Shown in pieces: positions 48,045 through 61,399 of a stretch of 64,000 bases of DNA. How positions within the stretch are numbered: position 1 is the first letter of the stretch; each line of letters opens with the position of its first letter. A program made the translations under genes and the position numbers. The notes under the pieces are model-generated. The model was not told where the DNA came from and searched no databases. It saw nothing but the letters and a program-made list of their open reading frames with translations. Source of the stretch: Climacium dendroides (taxonomy: Eukaryota; Streptophyta; Bryopsida; Hypnales; Climaciaceae); assembly GCA_950106755.1 (NCBI GenBank), contig OX467086.1, positions 20,416,001 through 20,480,000 on the forward strand, read 5' to 3'.

Positions 48045-51000
48045 ACAATCTTGAAGGGAGGGAGTGGTTTAGGATGGTTAATAATGTTATGTTTGGAATT
48101 GAGGAATGTGAATTTGTGGTTGGAAGTTGTGAAATATAGAATTAATCGCCTTACAAAAGGAGGCAAATTTTTACATCTATTTGTGTGGTGAAAAAATTGG
48201 AATTTTTGTACCTATGTACTATAAGACCAAATGCAATCTAACCTTGACTAAGGAATTGTTGACTTGGTTTCCAACAAGAAGTGTTTTTCCTAGGGTACCC
48301 ACCCACCATCTAGAAAGTGGGCGATAAACATTTTCAAAAGTTAATTGTTGGAATTGTATGATATGAATGAAGTAGATTTACTCATGCAATTTTAGTTATC
48401 TTTCCTTTTCTATTCTTGAAAGATGTAACTCCTCGTAGACAATTATAGGAGGTTTGAAAAAAAATAATCTTGAAAAATAATGTTGATTTAAAGAAAAAAT
48501 TAATAGTTACATTTGTCAAAAACAAGTGAAATTCAAGATACACAATGTTGAAAATTCAATTGACTGTATAGATATGATTGGATATTATGGTTAAAACACT
48601 TAAAATCATCATTATAAGCAATTCAACATAGTTGGAGGTACCTTTTTGTAAAAAAAATATTTTGTAGTAGTAGTAATTGAAAGTCATGAATTTAAAAAGA
48701 AAATTAAATTTTTGGATTTGACATGTAATTTCTATAAAGTTTCAAAGTGGAAGCTTCCTGGGCCATTAAAACCACCATATAGTTGGAACTAGAATCAAAA
48801 TCTCAATAAATTAGTAGTCAACTAATTGCAATTAAGTAAGGGGACACTTTAACGGGAGTCTAGTGATATTGTTAGGAAAATCTACTATGCATAAATGGGT
48901 ATCAATGTTTTTTAGTTAGCATTTAAATGTCTAAATTATACCAAAAATTGTAGGTCAACACCAAGCCTTTGGAAATTTTTGGGTTTGGGGTGAAGTATTA
49001 ATGCCACATTTGCTACATTATGTAGCAAGCACATGTTACATACACATCATACCAAGATGACCCATGTCCATCTAGTGTCAACCAAACTCTGCTACTTACA
49101 CCCCTCAAAACATTACTATTTCTAGGTTTTAGTAGTCTATTAGTTATCAATCTATTCTTATAGCCTATTGTCTTTTCTTTTATGATGGATGAGCGCCAAG
49201 TTTAAGCCATGGTTTAGGTCTGTTTTTGCTAGTCTTTTGCTCACTTTCAAACTTGTGCTTTGTTTATTGTGTATGTTGTTAGCATTATTTCCATGCTCTT
49301 TCCATAGCTTGAATCAGGGTAGAATGAATATGTTGTGTTTAGGGTAACATTTAGGGTTCATCATCATTGTGTCACTTGTCCTTGAAAGAATTGCCTTACT
49401 GCTATAGATACTTGCTTTATGGTTGAAGGTTGTTCTTGGCACATTAATCAAATTATAAACCTGATATTTAGAAATTGTTGTTTTATAGTTGAGGACTTCA
49501 TGGTCGTTCTTGGCACATGAGTGAGATTGGAAACTTGGTCTTCACTTCAAACATTGAATGAAAGTCAAAGGTAGAGTTCACGGTCTTACTGTCTTAGGTA
49601 TAGAATGCTAGGAGTGGAGGTCACTATTTTACTCCAAATGAAGAGCACAATGCCATAATTTGAGGCCAAATCTCTTTGTTGAATGCCATACATGAGTCCA
49701 AATTTCCTTGTACAATATTATTGTTTTCTTTTTTTTAGTCACATTTTCCCCTGCAAAAATCCAACATAGCCATTCTAAAACCATAGATTTTAGAATTTAT
49801 GCCTTAACACATATTCAACAAAATAAAAAAAAGACTAATGGGTAAAGGGACAGTTTTAGGTACTTCTACCTTATATGCATTGTCAAGATAAGTGGGTATA
49901 GTAATATAAAGGCCTAACTTCATTCATGGGATATAGAATATTTGAAGCAAGGTGGGAGCTTGACCGCTCAAAGAAAAATGTAGTAATTGTGTTCATAGTG
50001 GAACTTTAGACCTCATTTAATCATTGTAAATATTTTTTTTCAAATTGTTGTAAACTAATTACTTGTAGAAAACCAACTTAATTTTCATTTACAAAAATTT
50101 GTTTGCAATTTAAAGTCTTTAATAGGAAGTTACGGACAAGTCAAGAGACAAAATATGAGAATGTTCTTCCCTATCCTTCACTAAACAAGTCTATAACTTT
50201 TGATTGGAGGCTTCAAATGACAAATAGATTTTTGGAGTTGAAACATAGCTTTATTTCCCACATTTTATTGGTTGATTAAGATTTGAATTTTTAAAATTTA
50301 CTATGCCTTCCTATCTCTCCATTGGTTCTTCTAAAATCTAGTTCTCTAGTGATTTGGTCATTCAATATTTCATAGTTTTTGTACACATTTTTAAAAGTTA
50401 ATATATAAAAGGTAGATAAAAGATTTTTTTTTTGGATAATAAAATCTCACATATATATTTGTCTTGAATAGAGATTTATTGTAGCCCAAAAGTTTCATGT
50501 TTACATTCTTCATCCTACAAGTCTCCTTTAGGATACATTTACGCGAAGGAGAAAGAATTGACAAAATATGGATTTTAATCCTATGGGGATAAAAAGGTGG
50601 TTTAAAATATAATCCAAGTGAAGATAAGTATTCCTTATAAGATTGAATATTAACCCTTACAAACAAAAAATATAATGCTTAGGGTAAACAATGAAAAAAA
50701 AGGCTTGGTAAAATTTTTACTTTCAGTATTTTTCTTTTATTGTATTTTTCAATTCAACTTAGACAAATGTGATAGTCATTCATAAAAGTTCCAATTATTT
50801 CAAAGTTGCCATGGCTAATTGAGAACTATAAGAATCCATTAAAATTTAGACAAATTGTGATATCAAAGTTGTTGGTTTTTTTAGCCCATTAGTATATGTC
50901 AAGAAGCTTGCAAGTATATGAGCTTGGGTTTTATTGAAGATTTTTAAGGTAATTGTGGTCAACAATACTTGATCCTCAATGCCTAACCAATTTGACCAAA

Positions 51001-52245
51001 ATTAAGTGTTGGTTATTATAATGGTAACTTGGATGACTTTTCCACTTGAGTTGTAAAGAAAGATTATTGTGGAAAAATGAAAATTTCTATGAATGTTGAT
51101 TTTCAATTGTAGAAATGTCCAAATTTAAAACCTTAACAAATAAATTCAAAATTTTGAAATCTCTAATTGAGAATTGTATTTCATCCTTGAATATAATAAA
51201 AAATTCATTATTAATAATAATGACTTCAAATTTCATGTTAAAATATCATATTTTGAATTTACAATTTTTGTATTGAAATCATTGTCTAGAAGAAATATAC
51301 TATCTATTTATGCAAATAGGCCCAATTATTTCAATGGATGTATTATTTTTTGTATATAAAATTGGGATAGTAGTGCTAAATTAACCCTTAAGCACCTAAT
51401 TGACCAACAATCTAATATTTGGTTGTCATATATTGTCATGTATTAGTCATTCATGAATCTAATTCTTCTTAGGAGACATTGTGTTCCAAAAATTGTCCTT
51501 TTGTTATATACATTAGTTAATTTTTGAATCTCGTATAAGGTTTCAAACCTTAATGGCTCTTATTATTCAGTGAATTTTGTCATTCAAAGACTATTTTATT
51601 TAAGGGGATGGAAATAAGTTTCTATCTATTATTTTTTAAGAATTTTTAAATATATTTTCATCCATTACAATTACTTTTTGTGAAATGTAACTTCAATTGA
51701 TGAAATAAAGCTTGATGAGTCTAAAATCCATTCAATGCATAAATTTGAATTTCACAATAACATATTTTCTTAAAATTTTAAATCTTGATCTATGATGTCT
51801 ATAATATGATGTGGATTTTCTTTAGTTTGTTCTTTAAAAGTTCAAAGTAATTTCAAACCTTTCCAAAAAAATTGAAAATTTATGACTTGTAGAAGACAAT
51901 TGATTTCATATGTGAATATTTATATACTATAAGTTTTATTAATATATTGTAGGAAAGTAGAGAAGAAAAAGTGATGAATATTGAATTTGAGTTTTGAGTA
52001 TATAGTCATGAACACCTTTCATTTGAGACGCAATTTATTGGTTAAAATACCAATATGATATAAAACTAAGCCTTCATTATTCTCCATTCTGCAACTAACT
52101 ATTGATTGGAGATTTGGGAATTTTAAAGTGTTGGAATTTTAAAATTTTAATCCTTGAAAGTTGTGAATAAGTAAATATATAAATTCTATTGCTTATAGGT
52201 TAAAAAAATAAAAACTCAATAGATAAAGGCATTCTTATGAAAAAT
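48045..52245. other. AT-rich spacer, no gene recognised
   Basis: Only isolated termini are seen: CTTCTACCTTATATG at 49,866 and TTAACCCTTAAGCACC at 51,381. No matching partner ends, genes or RNA genes are apparent. Confidence 0.55.
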
Positions 52246-52249
52246 TGTA

Positions 52250-52735
52250 AAAATTAAATTTAGAAATGAATCTTATGAATCGTTTATTCAAGAAGATGCT
52301 CTAATTGCCCGCAAAATAAGATTGTCCATAATTTTCACATAACAAATCCAAATGGAATGAATCAAAGCTTCCCATATGGATAAAATTACAATATGTGAGA
52401 AACAAATTCCTAAACTTTCAACTCAATTCTTCAACATAACAAATTTTTAATTTAAAGTGTGTAGTGCATAAAATTTCTATGAATGGTGGTCAAAGTCATT
52501 TAAAATTGAAGGCCTAAATTCAAAAAAACTAATTTTTTCACCTTTGAATGCTAATATCTTCCAACTTGTATGGTCAAACTTCATGAAAATTTCACCACAT
52601 GATCTTGGAGAAGTCAAGTACAACATCCTATGGTTAGTATCCAAAAAAGTATTTTTTTCCTTGGACAAATGCAATAGATATGGTAGTTTTGAGTTTTTCA
52701 ATAGAAAAATGGCCTTGGAACTTTAGAGGTTAATT
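52250..52735 (+). mobile_element. Family E element, right-half fragment
   Basis: ATGCTCTAATTGCCCGCAAA, AACAAATCCAAATGGAATG, ACATCCTATGGTTAGTATCC and a terminal GGAACTTTAGAGGTTAAT follow the family E order. Confidence 0.55.
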
Positions 52736-52739
52736 ATTT

Positions 52740-53880
52740 GAGTTCATTTGTTGGCCTCATCCCACAAAGCCTCACTCCTTGCTTTCACACTCTTTAGGAT
52801 TCTAAAAAACACAAATTTGGTTGTACATTGTTTTGATGGTGATTGGTATTAGCATATGAATATGTTAGCATGTTGCAATACTATAGAGTGTACATGAACC
52901 TATTTTGTTCAAGAAATCTATTATTGTTAAAAAGATAAATTAGGTGATTTTTTTCTTTTTAATAATTAATAGTGAGGTAAAACAACTCCTTTGTTTTTCA
53001 AATTACAAATAAATTAAAAAAACTCCCATATTTTAGATTTTTTAATTGAACATTAACAAAAATCCAAGAGCACATGAATTGGATGTCACCACTTTATACA
53101 TTAATTGAAACTGTATTGTTGAATTGGGGCTAGATTGGGGGCCCAAATTCACACAAATTAGGCCCGCCTTCCATTTGGCTCCAAGACTAGTGTAAACCAA
53201 GCCTTGTTTAGAAGCCAATAGTTTTCAAAACATAATAAGGTGTTGCACCATAGCGAAATTACATAAATGAGTGCAGATTTAGGGGGGTTTTTGGGAGCGA
53301 TTTTTTTGCTAAAAAACAATGATTTTTTAAATTTCTAGGGAATATTTTGGAAAGATATTCTTACTTTTCTAGCACAAAATACTATCCAATCTTGGATTGG
53401 TATTGCTCTATTGAAATAGATGAATGTACAATACATTCTTTGGATGAATACATAAAATATCATCCATATCTTGTAGATTTCATCCATTTCCATGAATGTA
53501 AATAGCCTACAATAAATGGAAAAAAAACCCAACCCAACTGGTGGTGCAGTCGGGGGTCCCAATTGCCTGATCAGGGGGTCCGTCAGTCAATTTTTGGGTC
53601 TGTCCACTTTAATTGAACCGATTATTTTTCAACGAAGGAGGCACCTCCAGTGCCCCCCAAGGGGCCCCCAACTGAATGCGGCACCTCCCGACGGAACCAA
53701 CTCAGCTGACAAGCAGTTCACGAGGGGACTCACCACCGAAATTTTCATTTTTAAAACTATTTATTACTTAACTTAGCAACTACTGACCCACAATCCCGCA
53801 CGACGCTGCTGAAGTGCCAAGTGGCCACAGCAGGTGTCACACTCTTTTTCATCTACGTCGATGAAAAACATCCACAGATA
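52740..53880. other. Spacer, becoming GC-richer toward the WD40 gene
   Basis: There is a CATCC-type block near 53,470-53,520 and a G/C-rich patch at 53,540-53,700 with no coherent frame. No gene is supported. Confidence 0.45.
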
Positions 53881-53959
53881 AGAATAAGAAAACATCCATC
53901 CGTCCCGCACTGATGTTCCGTCCCATCATCAGAGTCCCGCCCTCCGCCCATGACCCGGG

Positions 53960-55571
53960 ATCCACGGGCCTCCCCCAGTGGCGACTCCGTCAGACGGAGG
54001 TCCCACCACCACCACTTCATTCATCCATAACAGTACATCCATCCATACCCAGCTGCGTGGGCCCTTCATCCCCCCACTCCCCCCCCGACAGCATTCATCC
54101 ATTCTTCCCTTCTTTGCCCCCGGCATGCCCCCCACATCCATCCATGCACCTACACATTCATCCATCCATCCATGCATCCTCACCCATCGTGCACCCTCGC
54201 CTCAGCGAAACTGAGGGCTGCCCATATCATGTAGCGAAGGCCCGCACACCGGTTTTGCGTCCGTCTCGATCCTCGTCCTTCAATTGCTTCACTTGGGTCT
54301 CCGTCCCCGCGCCAGCATTGACTCCTCCCAGAGTCGCAGTCAATTATTACACGAAATCCACACTTGGGGGGGGGCTTCCGTTCCCTCCGTCAGTCACACA
54401 ATCTCGTTACACTCTGCATCCAGCATCTTCTGGTGCAAGCTCCTCCAGAAACAGTAGTGGAGAAGTGGAGTTTGGACATACATTCCTGGGTAGGTCGCAG
54501 ACACTTTGTGGACGGTGTTGTTGTGAGTGAGGGAGTGAGTGAGGGAGTGAGTTTCAGGGGAGGATTTGTGTATGTGGGGAGGACAGGTTGGTGATGTGGA
54601 GAATCTGGGGGTCTTTAGGGGAGCAGATCTGGAAGTTTGACGAGGACGTGGATGTTTCGCGAGTGTCGTCGGTTGTGAGTTGCGCTTGGGATTAGAGGTG
54701 TCGGTGGAATTGGAGCCTGGCGAGGAGGATTGTAGAGGTATAAGGGTGGCGGATTTCGGAGTTAGGGAGAGGGAGTCTTTTGGGAGATTTTCGGGTTGCG
54801 ATCGAGGGGGTGGTGGTGGTGTTTTTTGGGGGGTTTGAGAGTGTGTACAGTGGAGGATGTGTGGCGAGTTTTGCTGGCGATGGTGGACAGGATTTGGCAC
54901 TGGAACGAGAGGAAGTGGCGGGTGGATTGTACCGTTCCGGTTAGGATCCCTGGATCCGGTTGAATGTTTGGATAGAAGATGATAAGCATAGTGGAAATCT
55001 GGTTTTCGAATTAGTGTCTTCAATTTGGGTTTCATGTTTCGGTGATCTGATGGTTGCGACGACTGGATTGGAATCCCGACGAAAGCTTTTGAGATTTCAA
55101 AGAGTGTTACCGATTTTGGTAGGGGTATGTATGGTGGCACAATAGACGGTAGAAGATGACGACTTCTGCCGTGATTAGAGAGCGTATTGGAACCCGGAGG
55201 TCGGAGTAATGGATGTATCAAGCTTTTTCTCTTCCTCAACCATCTCTTCTTGCTTCGGTTGTCGACATTGGAGGCAACTGCTTTCGTTTCCATTGGCATT
55301 TCAAATACTCTGCAAAGGCTGCCGAGTGAATCCAGACTAGGGTATCTATCATCATAACCTATGGGAGGTTGGCGATCTCCTGAACAACAGGCTTCCCGTG
55401 GGGATGCTTTCGGATCTACCCCGTTGATTCAATTCTTTTTTTTATAGGTTCTTGGAGATGTTGAATGGGCCTGAATTTTGAACGTCGGGACATCAGTTTT
55501 GAGGGTGGCGCTTCCTTCATGTTCCAAGAGCAGGATGCGACAGGTGTAGGTGCATGTGAAGGGCTGTGAGC
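53960..55571 (+). promoter_or_regulatory. GC-rich upstream region and probable leader of the WD40 gene
   Basis: Composition rises well above the spacer. It includes a (CATC)n-rich patch (54,000-54,200) and a GTGAGTGAGGGA repeat (54,520-54,551). A 43-codon upstream frame (55,209-55,340, MDVSSFFSSSTISSCFG) and a minimal ATG-TGA at 55,553 would lie in the 5' UTR if transcription starts far upstream. I could not locate the start site or leader introns. Confidence 0.4.
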
Positions 55572-58500
55572 ATGGGAGAGGAGTTTGTGTCGGACGATGA
55601 GTTTCACGAGACGTTCGAGGACATTACTTCGACATCTGGCTCTGAAAGTGCGGAAGATGAAGGAAGTGGTACAGACAGAATTTTGCGTGTTACCAAAGCG
55701 GTTCCTACTGTGGAGGATTTCCCTGTCTGGACGTCGTCCTCTTTCCAATCGAAATTCTCGGTTTGGAAGGATGACCCTTCGAGTATCAATGAGCGCAGGC
55801 AGCGGTTCTTCAAGCAGATGGGGTTGAGAAGCTCACGAGATGAGTCTTTAGATGGTTTTTCTCTTTCGGGCTATGCAGGTGAGGAGACGGGATCCAAAAC
55901 GTCCCGGAATTTCGGGGAGGAGGAAGCGAGTTCAGCAAGTAAATTCGTAAGCTCTCAGCTGAACCTTCTCCATTTATGTTTCTTTGTGCAACTACCTTGC
56001 TGGTATACGTATGAGTGACTGGCCATTCGAAGATAGCATCACCAAAGTATGAAAGTGAGTTTTTGTTTGTGAAGGTGCGCATGGAGGATTTTTGATTATC
56101 TTAGCTTTTCACAATGCATTTCTTTTACTTCCTTTCCTTTTTGAGGATTTTTGTGGTTCAATGATCATTGGATTTGTAATTGTAGCTGTTCCTCAGACAG
56201 TAGATTGAACCCCTCTGATGTCGAAAGGGAAGGATATCGTTGTTCCTTTTAGGTTAACACTCGAGCTTTTCCAATGACTCTGCGTCGGGGGGACAAAAAA
56301 GTTTCACAACTTGACACGTGGAAGGTGTCCAATCAAATGTGTGCCCAATATGGCAGATTGTCAGGGTATGCAGAGAATGTACAATTATAGAGTGTGTCAT
56401 TAGAGAAGGTTTCAGTGTATTATTATAATGGTTGTACTTGAATATGCTGCTTTAAGTCTTAAGTAGGTCATGACGTCTCTACCTATTATGGATGCAGGTG
56501 AAGCCCACTTGTGGAAACTGTGGGGGGATGCGGAAGAACTGTGCACATATCGACGGTGAGAATTCAGGAACAGATGTACAGTGGGCCTCAAAATCATCAG
56601 AGAGTGGGTGCAAATCTAATTTGGATAATGGTGCCGTGCAAGTTCACAGACCCGGTGACGAGAACTTTCCAGACACATGTAATACTGTTTCTGGTGAAGG
56701 CGAGAGTGAACCAGGTCTTAAATCTGCCAAGTTCTCCAAATCCCCAGATGAGAAAACATGCGATTGTGCCGAGTCTTTTGGCAGGGACTGTATGCAAGAA
56801 AGCTTTGGGAATGGAGCTGAATTTCAGGACAGCTTGATTAAGAAACCGGACAGTGAGAGTTCCTCTTCCTTGGATGATGGTTCAGGGCTCCAACACCGCG
56901 CATCCAGTTCCCAGGAGAAGCTTTTCCAGTCTTTTGACACGGATTTGGGATCTGAATGCGGCAGTCCTCAGCGTGCTATTGAGAACATTATGGAGGAGCG
57001 TTTGAAGATTCGTGACCTGGACAGCGGAAAGGAGTTTCTGATGAAACGGTTCAACAGAGATGGCTCGTTGAACATGCTTCGAGAGGTGGCCACAGGCAAA
57101 GACTTGACGCTTGCCGAGTTTGAAAAGACGCTAGGTCTATTTTCTCCAGTGACACAAGAGCTTCACAGGCGGGAAAGATTTGGAGACAAGCCGGAGCCAA
57201 AGACTGACAGCAAACCTCCAACTTTTACGAACAGGAAAAGCTGGTTGAAGAAGCTGAAGGGTGCGCTGAAGACAAGCTCCAAAGACAGGAGTGGAAGTGC
57301 GCGGAGTGCTGGAACTTTTGATACATCTTCACAACGGAGTATTGATGACACGGATACGTCTTCACATGTGGGGAGCCTTTCCGGGGATGGATCACCCAAA
57401 AGGGACAGCTCGTTTGCTGGTTTGGATAGAAATGAGTTCACTAGACGTGGGAGTTTGCCAGCTGAGGACGGCGATGGCAGTTTTTGGAGGAAACCGCAGA
57501 AGGTGAAAGTGAAGCTTCGGCAAAAAAGCTCCAGGGAACTTTCTGATCTGCATTTGAGCCAAGAGATTATAGCCCACCAAGGTGCCATTTGGACAATGAA
57601 ATTTAGTCCTGATGGACGCTTCCTTGCCAGCGCTGGACAGGACCGGGTGGTCCATGTTTGGGAGGTTGTTGACCATCCATTGATGGCAGACCCTGGTAAG
57701 CCTCCTGTGAACATATTGCTTGAGTCGATATGGGCCACTTTAGATTGCGCAAGTCGAAGCAACAAGCTTGAGATAACTATCTTAAAATTTGAACCAATAC
57801 TATGTGCAAAGAGCCTGGAGATAACAAAGCTTAAAATAATCCATTGCTTTTGAACCATCATCGTTTGCGACTAGAGTTGAGATAAGAAGGTTAAAAATAA
57901 TGCATTGCATTTTTGACACCGTATGACATATTTGAGGTTACAAGTGTTCAATCGGAGTTGGTTTCTGGTTCTAAGACTTAGATGGACAATGAAAGAGAGT
58001 CAGATGAGTGGGCTGCAGATTCCGAGTTAATATAGTCGTTAAGCAGCAGTAAATATTCACATCTGAAGTAAGCATGTTGCTAGAGTATTCGAGTCGAAAA
58101 TCATGTCAATGTTGAAATGTGTATTAACCTGAAAAGTTGACCTCTGTCAGATCTTTGGAAGGGCTCTGAGAAGAGTGACGGAGACCTGGGACAAAGAGCC
58201 GATAGCATCAAAGTTCGCAATGATGGAAGCGTGAAGGCTGGCCAAGATAGAGGTATGGCAAAGATCGACAAAGAAAGAAGTACAAAGAGTGGAAAAGGGT
58301 CGCAACCTCGAAAACTCAAGTCGAGCAAGGGCCCAGTTCCCAAGCTCTTCTGGCTCTCTGAGAAACCCATGTGCTCTTTCTGGGGGCATACAGAAGATAT
58401 CTTGGACTTGTCATGGTCTCGAAGTCAGGTATCCTTTTATAAACGTCTACACTTATCTGTGTGATACATTTGTGCGGGATAATCCTGCTCTCATATATGT

Positions 58501-61312
58501 GATCTAGTTTTCTCATCTGAGACAGACGAGACTTATTTATGAATGACTATTCGAGCTTTTAACAGGCTTTTTATGTGGGAATGTATTCCAGTTTCTTCTG
58601 TCTTCATCAATGGACAAAACCGTACGCTTGTGGCACATTTCATATGATGAATGCCTGCGGGTGTTTTCACACAATGACTACGGTAAAGTTCCTCACCCAA
58701 GTTTTGTTTTAGTCAATTACTTGGTGTTCGTGTGTGTGTGTCTACTAAATACTGCTTAGTGATGGAACGAGCTGCAGAACATATTTGATACAACTAATAT
58801 TACACTAGTTTCCTGTTTAAGGGGTTGAATTGGGATTGGGGGGTGGGGGTGAATTCAGCTTTTATCAAGTGCAGTGTTACGAGATTGTTGCGCCCTATAT
58901 GAGATTTGTACTTGTGCCAGGAACGGATTGGTTGCTTGTTTCTTTCTTTGAATATTCTGATGACATTCGGTGGGGTTGTTTTGTGCTGAATGACAGTTAC
59001 TTGTGCTCAGTTCAATCCTCTTGATGACCGCTACTTTCTTAGTGGGTCGCTTGATGATAGAGTGCGGATCTGGAGCATTCCCGAACACCACGTAGTTGAC
59101 TGGAATGACCTACAAGAAATGGTCACAGCTGTAAGCTACACTCCGGATGGAAAGGTATCCCACTTTTCTTTTCTTTGTATATGAACCTTTCATTTCACGA
59201 CTTTGTGATAATTTTTTTCAATTGAATGAGCGATTAACAAATTTTAATGTTTTGGTTTCAGAAAGCAATTGTTGGTTCTTACAAGGGGACTTGTCGCTTC
59301 TACAATGCTACAGGTTAGTACATGTTTTTGATTGTTAAAATTATCCGTAAGAATACTCGTTGTTGTAAGCCCTACCGTGTAATAACATCTACGGAGTATT
59401 ATAGAAGTTTGAGATTAATATACTCTCCATTGTAGGTGGCTGTTTGATGCTGGCAGGCCGTCATATCTTAAATGTTTGCTGGCATCTTCATGAAATGATG
59501 ATGTGGGTCAACCTAGTTCCCCTATTTTGTGTTGAGGCCTTATCAGTAGTGCTGGATTTTTGCAATTTGTAACGAGCCTTTACTTTTTCGTTAACTCTGA
59601 GGATTTGATCAAGATGGTGCAGGGAACAAGTTGCAACTGGATGCTCACATAGACGTCCGCGAGGAGAACAAAAAGGCACGGGGCAAGAAGATAACTGGAT
59701 TACATGTACGTATCATGGATGCAAACCTCATTGGATATGGTTTGTGAGTTGTTAGCAGGCTTTGATTTGGATATGGGTAACCTTTGATTTCGATTAAGAG
59801 TTTGGTTTTCGGTTCACTATTCAATCGCGTCAATGTTTGTTTGTACAATGCATTGACAATTACCATTATACACGTTTGAAGAGAACAATTAAAAAATAAA
59901 TTCACATGATATTAACGTCGTTGGGGACTCTTGAAATGCAGTGCATGCCTGGGGATCCGCAAAAAGTTCTTGTCACATCGAATGACTCCCGTGTTCGTGT
60001 CTACGATGGCCTGAATCTAGTTGCTAAGTACAAAGGTATTCCTCTTCTACCTCATTCGGTTCTCATCGCACGTTTTTGGAATTAGTGCTCTCTCCTGCAA
60101 TACCTTCATCACCTTCCCTTCTCTGAGTTGAAGTAAATCATTTGGAAGCGTCAAGGAAGGTGACAAATGTATCAATAGAAAGACGAAATAATTTCCTAAA
60201 GTTTTGAACGACAAATAATATGTTTTGAAAGTTACCATACTATTACGTCTATGGTGTACTATTTTTAGTGAACTGTTTGTTTTTTATATTTTTAGTGTGG
60301 GCACTTTGGGGTTAACCACATGAGAACTGTTAGCTTCTGTGCAGCGTTTTCACAGCAAAGCTGATTCAGTCATTTTCTGTCGAATGCTTATTCTAATGCA
60401 AGGCCGCATTACTGATTCTCTCTTTTTCCTCTTTGTTCGATTCCAGGTTTACGAAATGTGAAGAGCCAAATTTCATCGTCCTTCTCTCCAACAGGAGACT
60501 TCATCATCAGTGCGAGCGAGGACTCGCGAGTTCTAGTCTGGAATTCTTGTAACAGAGACGTCTCCAACAAAACATCAATCTATCGGCGAGACAAGCAACT
60601 CTCGTGCGAGGAGTTCACCGCACGCCATGTATCCGTAGCAATTGCATGGCCGGGTTCTTCAACCCCTCCTATTAGTAGCTCCCGTTATGAGCCTCTGGGC
60701 AAGTCAGAGGACTTTCAGGTTCCCAATGAGGCAGAGTCTCCGCCACCAATGGAAGAGAATGTGATCCTTTCATCAACAAAGGGCTCGGATGAGCACTCGA
60801 AATGCCCATCGTATTGCTTAGGCAGATCCCCGCTCGGGATTTTCGGGTCCGGCAGGAAAAACAGTGTTGCAGTAGCGGACGAACTCACCTCAACAAAGCT
60901 AGTGGAGGGCGGAAAACAAGTTGGTCATCAGCTCGATGCGTCATCGCCCATAGATATTAGTAGTACCAAGGTACTATCTGTTCAATCATCTGTTCAATCG
61001 CTAGATGCTTGTGAAAACTTCCCTCCCCACCGTCGTTCAAGCTTCTTCCCCGAGTGTGGACCCAAAGGATCTGCTATTACCTGGCCGGAGGAAAAGCTTG
61101 GTTCCTTTCGTAGTAGCTCATTGCCTAACTTGACACAGTCGGCCTCCATCTGCAGCAACGTAAGTGCACAGAGTGGAGAGATGGGGAGCATTACCCCGCC
61201 TGTAGATGTGGTTAGTAGTGTTTCGGCCGCTTGGGGATTAGTTATCGTCACTGCAGGTTTGGGAGGCGAAATAACAACATTTCAAAATTATGGCTTCCCT
61301 GTCCGACTTTAA
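55572..61312 (+). CDS. WDR44-like WD40-repeat protein, spliced
   Basis: Nine coding exons: 55,572-55,946; 56,498-57,695; 58,151-58,428; 58,592-58,682; 58,997-59,154; 59,262-59,313; 59,623-59,705; 59,942-60,035; 60,447-61,312. All junctions are GT-AG with matching phase, giving about 1,064 residues. The acidic N-terminus has [13 protein letters not shown] and then [17 protein letters not shown], a layout I associate with plant WDR44-like proteins. A conserved module (about 290-352: [25 protein letters not shown]) precedes a basic Ser-rich linker. WD repeats run from about 484 to 820 ([10 protein letters not shown]...[50 protein letters not shown]). The C-terminus ends [11 protein letters not shown]...GFPVRL. 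Animal WDR44 binds Rab11; the plant role is not established. A GT-AG pair in the 3' UTR (61,390-61,540) may be a further intron. Confidence 0.9.
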
Positions 61313-61399
61313 ATGTGGAAAAGCAAACAGAAATCAGTTGCGCTTGATTCAGCGTCTCAAGAGGATCTTCTCACTCTTTGGAATCCACCGTAAGCCTTT

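Noticed and set aside
53913..54530. 205-codon plus-strand frame rich in His/Pro/Ser
   Set aside because: Its first half is translated CATCC simple repeat. Composition follows the repeat and not a protein family.
54394..55299. 301-codon minus-strand frame upstream of the WD40 gene
   Set aside because: It is Pro/Ser/Thr/His-rich low-complexity sequence with no domain, antisense to the likely leader of the WD40 gene. GC-rich leader DNA often leaves the opposite strand open.
57163..57861. 232-codon minus-strand frame in exon 2 of the WD40 gene
   Set aside because: It is antisense to a clearly conserved coding exon and has no motif of its own.
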